Shown here piece after piece: positions 8,701 to 16,651 of a DNA stretch of 32,640 nucleotides. Both the position numbers and the translations under genes were made by a program. The DNA comes from CAZAOY01 sp964486925 (GTDB lineage: Bacteria > Bacillota > Clostridia > Oscillospirales > Ruminococcaceae): contig CAZAOY010000029.1 in the NCBI GenBank assembly GCA_964486925.1, forward strand, positions 1 to 32,640, written 5' to 3'. Numbering within the stretch: position 1 is the stretch's first letter; the number at the start of each line of letters is the position of its first letter. Under the pieces are notes generated by a model. The model saw only the letters and a program-made list of their open reading frames with translations, ran no database searches and was not told the DNA's origin.

Positions 8701-9146
8701 TGCCCGAGATACTGCGCCATGTAAAGCTCGTTTACCAAAACTCCGCCCTTAGCGGCTACCCCGATATCCTGCGCATAGAGTAGGTCAACCGTCTTGCCGT
8801 TGCCGTCTAACGAAACATCCCAAAGCCAAACCTCGTCGCTGTGAGGGTAGAAGGTCACGATGTAGCTAACCCCCGCAGCCTCTCCGTGGTAGGATAGGGT
8901 ATCATTACCTACTTTAACAGTGCTGTTTGATTTAATACCCAGTAGCGGGTAGGCGATAACCTTTTCGCCCTCGTATACTCTAAGGTAGATGTTGTTTGCC
9001 GAGCCTTGAGAAACCGAGCCTTGAAACTGGTTTATCATGTAGTATTTATGCAAAAACTCATAGATGTCCCCTGTGGGTAGAAAGGAGTAGACGGTATCCT
9101 GCTTTTCAAAGTTAATGTACTCTGTCTGCTGTGTTAAAGTTGCCAT
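5781..9146 (-). CDS. GH94 1,2-beta-oligoglucan phosphorylase-like protein
   Basis: The 1121-aa protein has the size and make-up of 1,2-beta-oligoglucan phosphorylases (SOGP; the Listeria and Lachnoclostridium enzymes have about 1,100 residues). These cut beta-1,2-glucan oligomers with phosphate to give glucose 1-phosphate. An N-terminal beta-sandwich region (1-580) is followed by an alpha6/alpha6 barrel (about 590-1000) with PHGLEQPGGAAWGTRDVCQG (632-651), HAHECHGDVVLW (695-706) and GGDWDDTLQPADEELK. The latter holds the GDWDD motif at 771-775, where GH94 keeps its catalytic Asp. There is no signal peptide, so it acts in the cytosol. It is last in the GH3-GH35-GH94 operon, 46 bp after GH35. 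Cellobiose-type phosphorylases are shorter, which favours SOGP; the exact linkage is inferred. Confidence 0.8.
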   Translation of the reverse strand: MATLTQQTEYINFEKQDTVYSFLPTGDIYEFLHKYYMINQFQGSVSQGSANNIYLRVYEGEKVIAYPLLGIKSNSTVKVGNDTLSYHGEAAGVSYIVTFYPHSDEVWLWDVSLDGNGKTVDLLYAQDIGVAAKGGVLVNELYMAQYLGHTICDTENGFTICSRQNQQQGDGFPYLSQGMIRGKAVGYCTDGTQFFGLSYKATGKPELLEKPLPSVNYQYEFSYTVLQTEQITLQGEHAFTFYGIFKENHPTAITKPEFIGEAMTALEQYKGICSCNASTCPQITLRPEFTNTFTETYTSQKWDNNRIDKTFPDRKLEEYGDNKEVLSFFTDSHTHVVLQQKELLCERPHGHVITTALDTNKVNSNLITSTNYIYGLFNGQTVAGNTSMHKFISTPRGVLNVLKHYGQRILVKLSDGYKLLGLPSAYEMGMNFSRWYYDVTDNTGCDSIIVTSFAVFDKTDIVLDVRSTSGKVYEFIVTTQLAMGDNEFTNDIEMEVADPHTLVFKPDKKVWAGNPYPNLSYAISIPNKEFSYSDDSVFFSDGKTYNGSLLTLTLSPTDSFQLVIRGNLEGDSIDTSFTTYSFEDEVSRYTKLYSKLTNGFNLKLDGGDNNLEKLNEIALWYTHNAMVHFAVPHGLEQPGGAAWGTRDVCQGPMEFFLMTQSYSLARDVLIKIFAHQIIDTHEWPQWFMFDRYTMHAHECHGDVVLWPLKIVADYIEQSGDKAVLNEVIPYITASGSQSEVKQTLLEHIKLACSTIRSRFLEGTSLISYAGGDWDDTLQPADEELKVKLVSAWTQGLAYQVVDRLGRMLSDIDAAYSKELSQMADSMKQSFMDILLIDGVIAGFVYRDDDGSFKPMLHPNDTMTGINYRLLPMTRSVIAQMVSPEQAKVNIQVVDQKLKCPDGVRLMNLPTRYSGGVSKLFCRAEQAANVGREIGLQYVHAHIRYIEAVAKLGYSDRVWEALFQINPINIKEAVPNAVTRQSNLYFSSSDGLFTDRYDYYDNFNKLYDGSVAVKGGWRLYSSGPGIYLNQVVSNILGIRFNASNLVVDPVLPKTLDGLTFSYSCFGKNVTFKYKLSGNNDGVSLYIADQKLEGTTVPNPYRQGGIMIDSALLQDGCTIEVLV

Positions 9147-9192
9147 TTTTACCTCTTTTCTAGGCAGTTTTGCCTGTGTTTATTCTGCTTAT

Positions 9193-11652
9193 CTATATAA
9201 GCTTTATATCCATAAATCCGTCTGTATCATTATCGGCTAAAAACTGTAGGCTATTTACCGTAATGGTCTTTTGATCGCCATTAGCGGTGATGGTGTAGTA
9301 CCTTGAAGGGGAGATAGCTTTAGTAGTGTCTAGCGTTATGATATCGTTACGTTGGGTTAGCCGAACAGTAAAGCTGTTATTATCATGGCTGTAGAGCTCG
9401 GCGGTGGAGCTTACAACGGTGGTTTTGTCGTTTACCTTTACGCTTAGCGGTAACATTAGGCTTTCGTGTCCCTCTAGCTTTATTGCAGTTGGAAGTAGCG
9501 GGTTGCCATACTCATACACGTTAAACTGCTTTTTATAGCCGTCTAGGTTTATAATGTGTAGAAAACGTTCCTGTTGTTCATTAATGGTAGTACATAGAAA
9601 TACACCATGGAATTTATAGTCCTGTGATAATGCTTTGGTTACCTTTAGGTAGTCGAACAGCTGATTATACACCCCAATTTGCGGGTGGTACTCGGCTAGC
9701 AGACAGACAATTTTGCTGTTATTAACCTGCTTTGTAAAGCCGCAAACCTCGTCACTGCCACAGATACGAAGAAACACATCCGCATTAGAAACCTCAACCC
9801 CTTGTACATTGTACACTCGGGTTTCAGGATACCCGTTACCGATAGCACCGCATGGGTAGGCACTGGTGTAGTAGTTACGTTGCTCCCATGATACGCTTTT
9901 GTGGGTCACACCGATATAGTCCGACAGGATGGTACAGCTGTTACCCTCCATGTCATACTGAGGCATTCTACCGTACAACATAACGTTACCGCCGTTTTGC
10001 ATAAAGGCTTTAATGTTTTGTTGTATCTCTTTAGACAGGTATAACGAGGAGGCTACCGCTATGGTGCTCTTTGTGGTGATAGAGGAGGTTATATCGTGGT
10101 TTTGGATGTCTAACGCTGTAAAGTTGTAGTTTGAAAGTACCATAGCACGGGCAAGCCCACTGTAGTATCCTCTGTCACGTATGGTAGTAATCTCCTTTAT
10201 TATCTCGGCACGTTTTGTGGAGGACGGGTGAAGGTACTCGGTCATGTAGTAGTCTGGTATAAACGCAAGGTAGATGTTATCGGTTTGAAGCTTTGAGGTG
10301 GCAAGGGTTTTAGCATTCTCCGCCATTAGCTGTATAACCTGTCTTGTTGCGTCGTAGCAGATGTTTTCGTTTGTGTATGGGTCTAGTGGGGCGGCAAAGC
10401 CGTGGTTTTGACCAGTAAATGCGATACGGTTGTTACCATCGCCGCGGTCGATTCCGTCGTTATAGATACTGTCTAGTCGGTAGTTTTCGCCTCCCGAAAA
10501 TAGGTAATAGTTAAGTAGCTTGTTGCCTGTAGCGATAAATAGGCGGGTCTTTTTGTCGATTGCCTGTGGGTTGTATCTACGTTCGTAGTCGTCACCGTAG
10601 TTACCGTCCCCCGCCTCAAATTCCATCGATGTGAGCGGCTGATTTTTAGAGTTAAGGCAGTCGGTAAAGATATTTGCAAGGTAGATATCCTGGAAATTTC
10701 CAATCTCGATATTACCTATATAAAAGTCTGACCCAGAGATAAACTCATCGGAGTAGTTGTAGCTTTTGTAAAGCTGGCTAAGTCCTATCGGATACCTAAT
10801 CCCACGCTCTCCGCCGCTTCCGTGGATGTTTACGATAAACGGAACATCTACCACACCATACCGATTTGCATACTGCTTTAGTACCGCAAAATACTCCTTA
10901 AAGCGGTCGCGCATATAGTAACCTAGGTCGTTATGTAGCGCTACCTCGGTATCGGGGGTTGGGGTGCGAAATAATGTGCGTAGATAGTCCTTTTCGGCAG
11001 TAGTAATGTCGATACCATAGCGGGTGGTGAGCTCATCTTTGTTATACTGACCTCCAAGCCATTCGGTGAATCCGTCAATCACTACGTTAGTAAGGTCGGG
11101 GGAGTTTGACACCCATGCAAGCATACCCACCTCGTTGTCAAGCTGTACGGCAATGGTAGTCCCGCCGTTTTGGATAAGATGGGTGGAGATTAGCGGCATA
11201 ACGGCGCTGTACCATTCCTCTACACAGCAAAGAAAATCAGGATTTAGGTAGTCGCAGGTAACGTTTGGAGCTTTCTTGCCGTCCCAGGTGATAGGGTAGA
11301 TGTCGGGATACTCCTCGAACACCCAGTGCGGGATACCCTCGTTCTTAACCTCTGCCATGATAAACGGTCCTGGACGGGGGATAAAGTAGAGGTCGTTTTG
11401 CTCTACAAGCTTAATAAAGCCTTCAAGGTCGTTTTGCTCTTTGTATCTACCTGTAAGGTCGATATCATGGTGGCGGTATTCATGACAAAGCCAAGGGATG
11501 TAGGTTGCAACGGCATTACATCCTGCCTTTTTAAGCTCGTCAATTGCCTTTTGCCACCTATCCTTCGGTAGTCTGAAATAGTGTATCTCACCGCAAAGAA
11601 TTAACTGGGGCTTGCCGTTAATGTAGATCTTTTTGTCCTTTAAAGTTACCAT
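9193..11652 (-). CDS. GH35 family glycoside hydrolase (beta-galactosidase or beta-1,2-glucan active)
   Basis: The 819-aa protein is GH35-like. It opens with INGKPQLILCGEIHYFRLP and WQKAIDELKKAGCNAVATYIPW, the standard start of the GH35 barrel. The acid/base is E174 in VQLDNEVG, and the nucleophile is in SMEFEAGDG (E344 or E346). C-terminal beta domains follow from about 560. There is no signal peptide, unlike many GH35 beta-galactosidases. Annotation pipelines would call it beta-galactosidase. Its place between GH3 and GH94 SOGP genes instead suggests a beta-1,2-glucoside substrate; I recall a GH35 beta-1,2-glucosyltransferase described from Ignavibacterium. AAGGAG lies upstream of ATG 11652. 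Confidence 0.75.
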   Translation of the reverse strand: MVTLKDKKIYINGKPQLILCGEIHYFRLPKDRWQKAIDELKKAGCNAVATYIPWLCHEYRHHDIDLTGRYKEQNDLEGFIKLVEQNDLYFIPRPGPFIMAEVKNEGIPHWVFEEYPDIYPITWDGKKAPNVTCDYLNPDFLCCVEEWYSAVMPLISTHLIQNGGTTIAVQLDNEVGMLAWVSNSPDLTNVVIDGFTEWLGGQYNKDELTTRYGIDITTAEKDYLRTLFRTPTPDTEVALHNDLGYYMRDRFKEYFAVLKQYANRYGVVDVPFIVNIHGSGGERGIRYPIGLSQLYKSYNYSDEFISGSDFYIGNIEIGNFQDIYLANIFTDCLNSKNQPLTSMEFEAGDGNYGDDYERRYNPQAIDKKTRLFIATGNKLLNYYLFSGGENYRLDSIYNDGIDRGDGNNRIAFTGQNHGFAAPLDPYTNENICYDATRQVIQLMAENAKTLATSKLQTDNIYLAFIPDYYMTEYLHPSSTKRAEIIKEITTIRDRGYYSGLARAMVLSNYNFTALDIQNHDITSSITTKSTIAVASSLYLSKEIQQNIKAFMQNGGNVMLYGRMPQYDMEGNSCTILSDYIGVTHKSVSWEQRNYYTSAYPCGAIGNGYPETRVYNVQGVEVSNADVFLRICGSDEVCGFTKQVNNSKIVCLLAEYHPQIGVYNQLFDYLKVTKALSQDYKFHGVFLCTTINEQQERFLHIINLDGYKKQFNVYEYGNPLLPTAIKLEGHESLMLPLSVKVNDKTTVVSSTAELYSHDNNSFTVRLTQRNDIITLDTTKAISPSRYYTITANGDQKTITVNSLQFLADNDTDGFMDIKLI

Positions 11653-11733
11653 ATAAATCTCCTTAAAATTGTCTGTAGGGATATTAAACTCTTTTAATGT
11701 TTTGGGTATAGTTTACATCTTTATAATGAAATT

Positions 11734-13851
11734 CTATCTGACGGCAAATGTCTGGCAGTACTCACAGTTGCTGTCGCTTCCTATATATAGATTAAACTCG
11801 CCCGCCTCAAGGGTTGGGGTATGGCTTTTGTCTAGGAAGGTAAAGGCACTGCTTTCTACTTCAAACTCTACAGCCACAGTCTGACCTGATCTCACCATTA
11901 CCTTTTTAAAGGCACACAGCTTCCTTTCAGGGGTAGCAACAGAACTTACAACATCCTTAAAGTAAAGCTGTACCACCTCCTCGGTGTCAATACTCCCCTT
12001 GTTAGTAAGATTAACGGTAAGATTTAACGTTTCGCCGTCTGAAAGTATTGGATTTTTAATGGTAAAGTCGGAGTAGTGGATAGGGGAGTAGGTTAGTCCG
12101 TACCCGAATGGGTAGAGCGGTGTTACGTCACAGTCTAGGTATCGTGGGAAGTCGTTGTATGGACGCCCTGAGGATAGGCGGGAGTAGTAGGTCGGGATCT
12201 GCCCTGTACTGCGTGGGAAGGTTATAGGCAGTCTACCTGACGGTGCATAGTCGCCAAATAGGCAGTCGCAGATAGCGTTACCCGCTTCTACACCAGAATG
12301 CCACGCTAACAGCACTGCATCGGAGTAGCTGTCTAACTCTACCATAGCAACAGGGCGCCCCACCATAACCACCGAGATTAACGGCTTACCGATAGACTTT
12401 AGATGTTTTGCATATTCTGATTGAATCTTAGGCAGTGAGATATCGGTTTTGTTGCGGTTCTCTCCGGTAAACCATTCAGGCTCACCGCAGGCATACACAA
12501 TCACGTCTGCATTAGCGGCAAGCTTAGTTGCCTGCTCAAAGTCGCAGTGGCAATCATGACCTATCTCGCAGCCTCTAAGGTAGGTAGCGTTAGGTAAAGC
12601 TGACTTTAGTGTTACCACGTCCCATTTGTTACCCTTACAGCTCCACATACCGAGCATGTCCTGTGCTTCGTTAGCAAGCGGGCCTGTTAGGAATATCTTG
12701 GTTTTTCTGGAAATTGGGAGGGCATTTTTGTCATTTTTTAGTAATACCATCGAACGCTTTGCCACATCTCGAGCGGCGGCACGGTGCTCGTCCGATAGGA
12801 TAATCTGCTCACCCTCAAAGCTACGGTAAGGGTTATCAAACAGTCCCAGAGCATATTTGACGGTCAGTATACGTGAAACGCTACGGTCGATACATTCTTG
12901 TATATGGTTAGACTGATCCTCATTTACAAGCTCCTCTAGGTACTGCTCATAACAGCCCGAGTGCATATCCATATCGTTACCTGCAAGGATTGCGGATCTT
13001 GCCGCGTCCTTTTGGTCCTTTGCAGTGCGATGGAAGATAAGCTCCATTATCGATTCCCAGTCGGACACCACCATCCCCTCAAACCCCATCTCTCCACGAA
13101 GTACATCGGTAAGAAGGTGCTTACTACCGCTTGCAGGGTCGGCATTTAGTGTGTTAAAGGAGGACATAATGCTCATAGCCCCCGCCTCTACAGCGGCTTT
13201 GTATGTTGGCAGATATGTAGAGTATAGCGTATGCTCCGAGATATCCCCGCTGTCGTAATCCCGTCCGCCTTCCGACAAGCCGTATCCTGCAAAATGCTTA
13301 GGACAGGCGGCTACATAAGGGTATCCTGTATCGGGATTAACGGACTGTAGTCCTGCTACCCTAGCCTTTGCTACACAGCCTCCAAGGTATGGATCTTCTC
13401 CGGCGCCCTCGGCTACCCGTCCCCAACGCGGGTCACGGGTGATATCCACCATAGGCGCATATATCCAGTTTATCCCACAGGCATACGCTTCACGAGCGGC
13501 GGTAAGCTCCGCTCTTTCGATAGCTTCCATATCAAAGCTTGCGGCAGAGGCAAGGGGTATCGGGAAGATGGTTTTAAACCCATGGATAACATCATCACCT
13601 ATTATAAGCGGTATACCAAGTCTTGTTTGTTCTACTGCAATTCTTTGTAGATCGTTTACCTGTGAGGCGCCATAGACATTTAACAGACCTCCTACCAGAC
13701 CTTGCTTTAGCCTGTCTAGGTGTTTTGGTTTAAGCGACCCATAAAGGCAAAGTTGACCGATCTTCTCTTGGAGCGTCATCTTAGATAGTAGTGTTTGGGC
13801 GGATTTTTGATAGTTTGAGGGTGAAAATTTGTAATTAGTTGGGAATGTCAT
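11734..13851 (-). CDS. GH3 beta-glucosidase
   Basis: The 705-aa protein has the full GH3 layout: TIM barrel (1-345) with WGRVAEGAGEDPYLGG (143-158) and PKHFAGYG (K185, H186), nucleophile D264 in VVSDWES, an alpha/beta sandwich (about 365-590) with acid/base candidate E464 in WFTGENRNKTD, and a C-terminal fibronectin III-like domain (600-690). No signal peptide is seen, so it acts in the cytosol. In the Listeria beta-1,2-glucan locus a GH3 enzyme hydrolyses sophorose left by the phosphorylase; the same role is inferred here. It is the first gene of the minus-strand operon, with AAGGAG upstream and a clear promoter at 13929-13957. Confidence 0.88.
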   Translation of the reverse strand: MTFPTNYKFSPSNYQKSAQTLLSKMTLQEKIGQLCLYGSLKPKHLDRLKQGLVGGLLNVYGASQVNDLQRIAVEQTRLGIPLIIGDDVIHGFKTIFPIPLASAASFDMEAIERAELTAAREAYACGINWIYAPMVDITRDPRWGRVAEGAGEDPYLGGCVAKARVAGLQSVNPDTGYPYVAACPKHFAGYGLSEGGRDYDSGDISEHTLYSTYLPTYKAAVEAGAMSIMSSFNTLNADPASGSKHLLTDVLRGEMGFEGMVVSDWESIMELIFHRTAKDQKDAARSAILAGNDMDMHSGCYEQYLEELVNEDQSNHIQECIDRSVSRILTVKYALGLFDNPYRSFEGEQIILSDEHRAAARDVAKRSMVLLKNDKNALPISRKTKIFLTGPLANEAQDMLGMWSCKGNKWDVVTLKSALPNATYLRGCEIGHDCHCDFEQATKLAANADVIVYACGEPEWFTGENRNKTDISLPKIQSEYAKHLKSIGKPLISVVMVGRPVAMVELDSYSDAVLLAWHSGVEAGNAICDCLFGDYAPSGRLPITFPRSTGQIPTYYSRLSSGRPYNDFPRYLDCDVTPLYPFGYGLTYSPIHYSDFTIKNPILSDGETLNLTVNLTNKGSIDTEEVVQLYFKDVVSSVATPERKLCAFKKVMVRSGQTVAVEFEVESSAFTFLDKSHTPTLEAGEFNLYIGSDSNCEYCQTFAVR

Positions 13852-13928
13852 GCTGTACTCCTTATAGCTTTACTGCGGATTGATTTTGAAATATACTTAA
13901 CATTTCAAGCGCTGGGTTGATTGTGGTT

Positions 13929-13957
13929 ATTATACTATAAAAGTTTTTGAATGTAAA
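13929..13957 (-). promoter_or_regulatory. promoter of the GH3-GH35-GH94 operon
   Basis: On the minus strand, TTTACA (13957-13952) and TATAAT (13934-13929) are 17 bp apart. The start site would lie near 13922, about 70 bases before the GH3 start codon. The leader holds AGCGCT (13909-13914), a possible weak LacI-type half-operator. Confidence 0.75.
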
Positions 13958-14068
13958 TACGTTTTTCAAAATTATTTAATTTTTTAATATATATTAGTCA
14001 TAATTTCATCAAAACAATAGTTTTTATGGCTATTTTTTGCGTTTTTGCGATAAAATGTAAATAACATA

Positions 14069-14097
14069 TTGACAAGCTATAAATATTGTGATATAAT
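14069..14097 (+). promoter_or_regulatory. consensus sigma-A promoter for the solute-binding protein gene
   Basis: TTGACA (14069-14074), a 17-bp spacer and TATAAT (14092-14097) match the consensus fully, with an extended TGA before the -10. It would give a long leader of about 440 bases, and the operator at 14236 lies within that leader, so a roadblock mode of repression is possible. Confidence 0.7.
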
Positions 14098-14235
14098 GTT
14101 TATCAAAATTGGTGTATATTAATAAAATGTTTTAGTTGAAAATATATTTGATAAATTTTAATATTGAGTAAAATATTACTATACATATCTATTTCGTTAT
14201 AAAAAAGGTTTATCGCATTGGTACAAAATCAAATT

Positions 14236-14253
14236 CATTGAAACGTTTCGATG
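14236..14253. promoter_or_regulatory. LacI-family type operator
   Basis: The core GAAACGTTTC is a perfect 10-bp palindrome with central CG. Flanks CAT/ATG extend it to 18 bp with one mismatched pair. This is the usual form of a LacI-family site. It does not fit the CcpA cre consensus in either strand register, so a locus-specific regulator encoded elsewhere is likely. Confidence 0.65.
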
Positions 14254-14540
14254 AAATTTAATAAGGTTTACCTTTAAAATTAGGGCTATAGTAATAATAT
14301 ATTAATAATTTTTGTTATATATTATTGTTTGGCGTAATATAGTAATTGTAATAGTATAGTATTTGTCTTAGGCTTGACGTAATAGTTGTTAGACAGAATA
14401 GTTAGTTTTCATCCTTGCTGCTTATGTTGTGAATTTAACTTTAATGCAGAGATGTACAGGGGGTATACATCGCCTTTATGTTAATGTATTGAGGTTTTAG
14501 ATATTAATTTATTAAGTTAAATAAAGAAAGGAAGATAGTC

Positions 14541-16076
14541 ATGAAAAGAAAATTATCTATCGCTTTAGCATGCTTGCTTAGCCTATCGGTTCTAGCAACC
14601 TCATGTTCAAAGCCGGCAAGTTCATCTAGCTCACAAGCAGAATCATCCAGTTCAAGCGAAGCAAGCTCGGAGGAATCATCTTCAAGTGAAGCCGAAGCTG
14701 AGGGGGAGCAGGTTACCATCACCTACGGAGGTTGGGAAGACCACGTTATGGCTTTAGAGCTTGCTGAAAAGTTTACACAAAGAAACCCTAACATTAAGGT
14801 TGAGGTATTTAACGACGGCACTTGGCTTGGAAATGAAAACATGGCAAAGCTTGCTGCGACAAACTCAATGCCTGATATTATAAATCTTCAAGACGTTGTA
14901 GTGCCAACCCAAAACAACTGGGTTATCGACATGAAGCCTTACTACGATAAGGACACCACTGCTAAAAACCTACCTGAAAACTTTATCAAGTACGGTACGG
15001 TAAATGACAAGCTTGTTATGCTTCCTGGTGCTGTTTACTTATTCGGTATTATGGTCAACCTTGACCTTCTATCCGCTAACGGTATCGATGCTCCGTCATA
15101 TCAGTGGACTGTTGATGAGTTTGTTAATGCTGTTAAAAAGACTAACAAACCAGGTTCAACTGTTGGTATTAACGATGCTACCGTTTTAATGAAGCACTTC
15201 TCTCCTCAAAGAAACCCACAGCTAGGTTGGGGTTCATTTAACGAAGAAACCAAAAAATATGACCTAAATGCAGATTGGCAGAAATCTGTTGAACTATCAA
15301 AACAGCTTTTAGACGCTAAGGTAAGCGTATTTGAAAGACTAGACGCTAACGGTCTGCCTTGGGAATTTGAAGATGGTTCTGCTGAAAAGAAGGAAGTTGA
15401 AGAAAAACGTGCAAACTTCTTAAAGGATCTATTCGGCGAAAAGGAAGCAGGAGATGGTTGGGTTAAGGGTAAAGCTGGACTATGGTTTGACTTTACTTGG
15501 GCTATGAACTTTGATAAGACTAACGCTAACTACGGCGGATTTGAATGGGATTTCTATCCTATCCCTGTATATGACACTGCTGATGTTCCAAGAACTCCGT
15601 TTGTTGTTGACTCAATCGGTATTACCTCTGTATGTAAAAACCCAGAAGCGGCTTATGAATTTGTTAAGTACCTAAGCTACTCTACAGAAGGTATTGAGGA
15701 CAGAATGGCGCTTGTTGAGGGTTACGATAGGGAAGCTTTAATGGCTAAATACCCTGATCTATCAGAAAACAAGTTTGAACATGCATTTACATACTCTCAA
15801 ATGCCTGTTACAACTGATATGGACGTAATCAAAAGATGGGCTGACTTTAATGAGGTTAAACCAGGTGTTACCTTTGCTCTTGAAAATCTAGGCAGAGGTT
15901 ATGCAGATGGTTACAAGGTTACCCCTGGATTTGATGATGCGTACCATAAAACAATCGAGAAGGCTGTAAAAGAGCAGGTGTTTACTGGTAAAAAGACAAT
16001 TGCAGATATAGTACCTGAACTAGAAAAGAAAGCAAATAAAATTACTGAAGATGCTTATGCATTATTAGCTAAGTAA
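14541..16076 (+). CDS. ABC transporter solute-binding lipoprotein (CUT1)
   Basis: This 511-aa protein is an extracellular sugar-binding lipoprotein. It has a signal peptide with lipobox LATSC (Cys22 lipidated), a Ser/Glu-rich flexible tether (23-57), then a family 1 solute-binding fold from VTITYGGWEDH, with YEFVKYLSYSTEG near the C terminus. It sits divergent from the sophorooligosaccharide enzymes, as does the corresponding binding protein in Listeria, so beta-1,2-glucooligosaccharides are the inferred ligand. Codons favour GCT, GTT, AAC and CTT much more than neighbouring genes do, a sign of high expression. Start ATG 14541 follows AAGGAAG. It has no permease of its own directly behind it. 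Confidence 0.88.
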   Translation: MKRKLSIALACLLSLSVLATSCSKPASSSSSQAESSSSSEASSEESSSSEAEAEGEQVTITYGGWEDHVMALELAEKFTQRNPNIKVEVFNDGTWLGNENMAKLAATNSMPDIINLQDVVVPTQNNWVIDMKPYYDKDTTAKNLPENFIKYGTVNDKLVMLPGAVYLFGIMVNLDLLSANGIDAPSYQWTVDEFVNAVKKTNKPGSTVGINDATVLMKHFSPQRNPQLGWGSFNEETKKYDLNADWQKSVELSKQLLDAKVSVFERLDANGLPWEFEDGSAEKKEVEEKRANFLKDLFGEKEAGDGWVKGKAGLWFDFTWAMNFDKTNANYGGFEWDFYPIPVYDTADVPRTPFVVDSIGITSVCKNPEAAYEFVKYLSYSTEGIEDRMALVEGYDREALMAKYPDLSENKFEHAFTYSQMPVTTDMDVIKRWADFNEVKPGVTFALENLGRGYADGYKVTPGFDDAYHKTIEKAVKEQVFTGKKTIADIVPELEKKANKITEDAYALLAK

Positions 16077-16177
16077 TTGTTACTTAGGCACTTAGTGGTT
16101 GCAACTGTGGTTTGCGTTTGTTTGGCTGATAGTTATAAATTCAGAGAAAAAACTAGCGAAATTGCAGTTTAGCGACA

Positions 16178-16277
16178 NNNNNNNNNNNNNNNNNNNNNNN
16201 NNNNNNNNNNNNNNNNNNNNNNNNNNNNNNNNNNNNNNNNNNNNNNNNNNNNNNNNNNNNNNNNNNNNNNNNNNNNN
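16178..16277. other. 100-N scaffold gap
   Basis: Exactly 100 unknown bases. GCGACA occurs immediately before (16172-16177) and after (16278-16283), as expected if the contig ends overlap by six bases. Confidence 0.95.
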
Positions 16278-16334
16278 GCGACATTCAAAGTGTCGGCGGC
16301 ATTTTGGTGTCGGAGTAATAGACAGAGTCTGTTT

Positions 16335-16388
16335 TAGGTATTAACGCGTTTTCCCCTACTATCATAAGTGGGGGAAAACCTATACCTA
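16335..16388 (+). repeat. long intercistronic hairpin
   Basis: TTTTCCCC (16349-16356) pairs with GGGGAAAA (16371-16378), and an outer TAGGTAT (16335-16341) pairs with ATACCTA (16382-16388) across an internal loop. No T run follows. It fits an RNA-processing or stabilising stem after a highly expressed binding-protein gene better than a terminator. Confidence 0.55.
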
Positions 16389-16651
16389 GGAAATATTTCT
16401 GTTGTTCTAACACGTTATAGTATGTAAGCTTTACTTATTATTTAGGCATTTTGCAGAAGTTATGCTAAGAAGTATCTACGCTGTTAGCGGTAAAGTTGAA
16501 TAAACCTACTTTTTCTAGTGTCAAAGTTTAGCAACAAAATATTTGTGGTACTGATTTATAGTGGCACAAATAATAATGTGTTAGCACAGCAGATTAATCA
16601 CATAATTGCTTTGGGTTACACGGCTCAAGGTACAAAGAGGGGTGAAAACAG

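Larger units (their letters stand above)
13852..14540. promoter_or_regulatory. divergent control region of the glycan locus
   Basis: This 689-bp, very AT-rich stretch has no gene. It holds a minus-strand promoter for GH3-GH35-GH94, a consensus + strand promoter, a LacI-type operator, and an inverted repeat TTGAAAT/ATTTCAA (13886-13908) in the GH3 leader. A second weaker + promoter may lie at 14374-14402 (TTGACG, 17 bp, AATAGT). Confidence 0.7.
16077..16651. other. intergenic region with gap and structured RNA signals
   Basis: This stretch of 575 positions, 100 of them N, carries no convincing gene. It holds a scaffold gap, a small hairpin (CGACA/TGTCG just after the gap) and a larger hairpin at 16335-16388. 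I could not identify a convincing promoter for the downstream operon. Confidence 0.6.

Noticed and set aside
14236..14253. CcpA cre site
   Set aside because: The palindrome GAAACGTTTC does not fit the cre consensus in either register; a specific LacI-family operator is a better match.
16099..16344. Open frame running through the second N gap
   Set aside because: Same artefact of unknown bases; flanking residues show no protein-like pattern or ribosome binding site.
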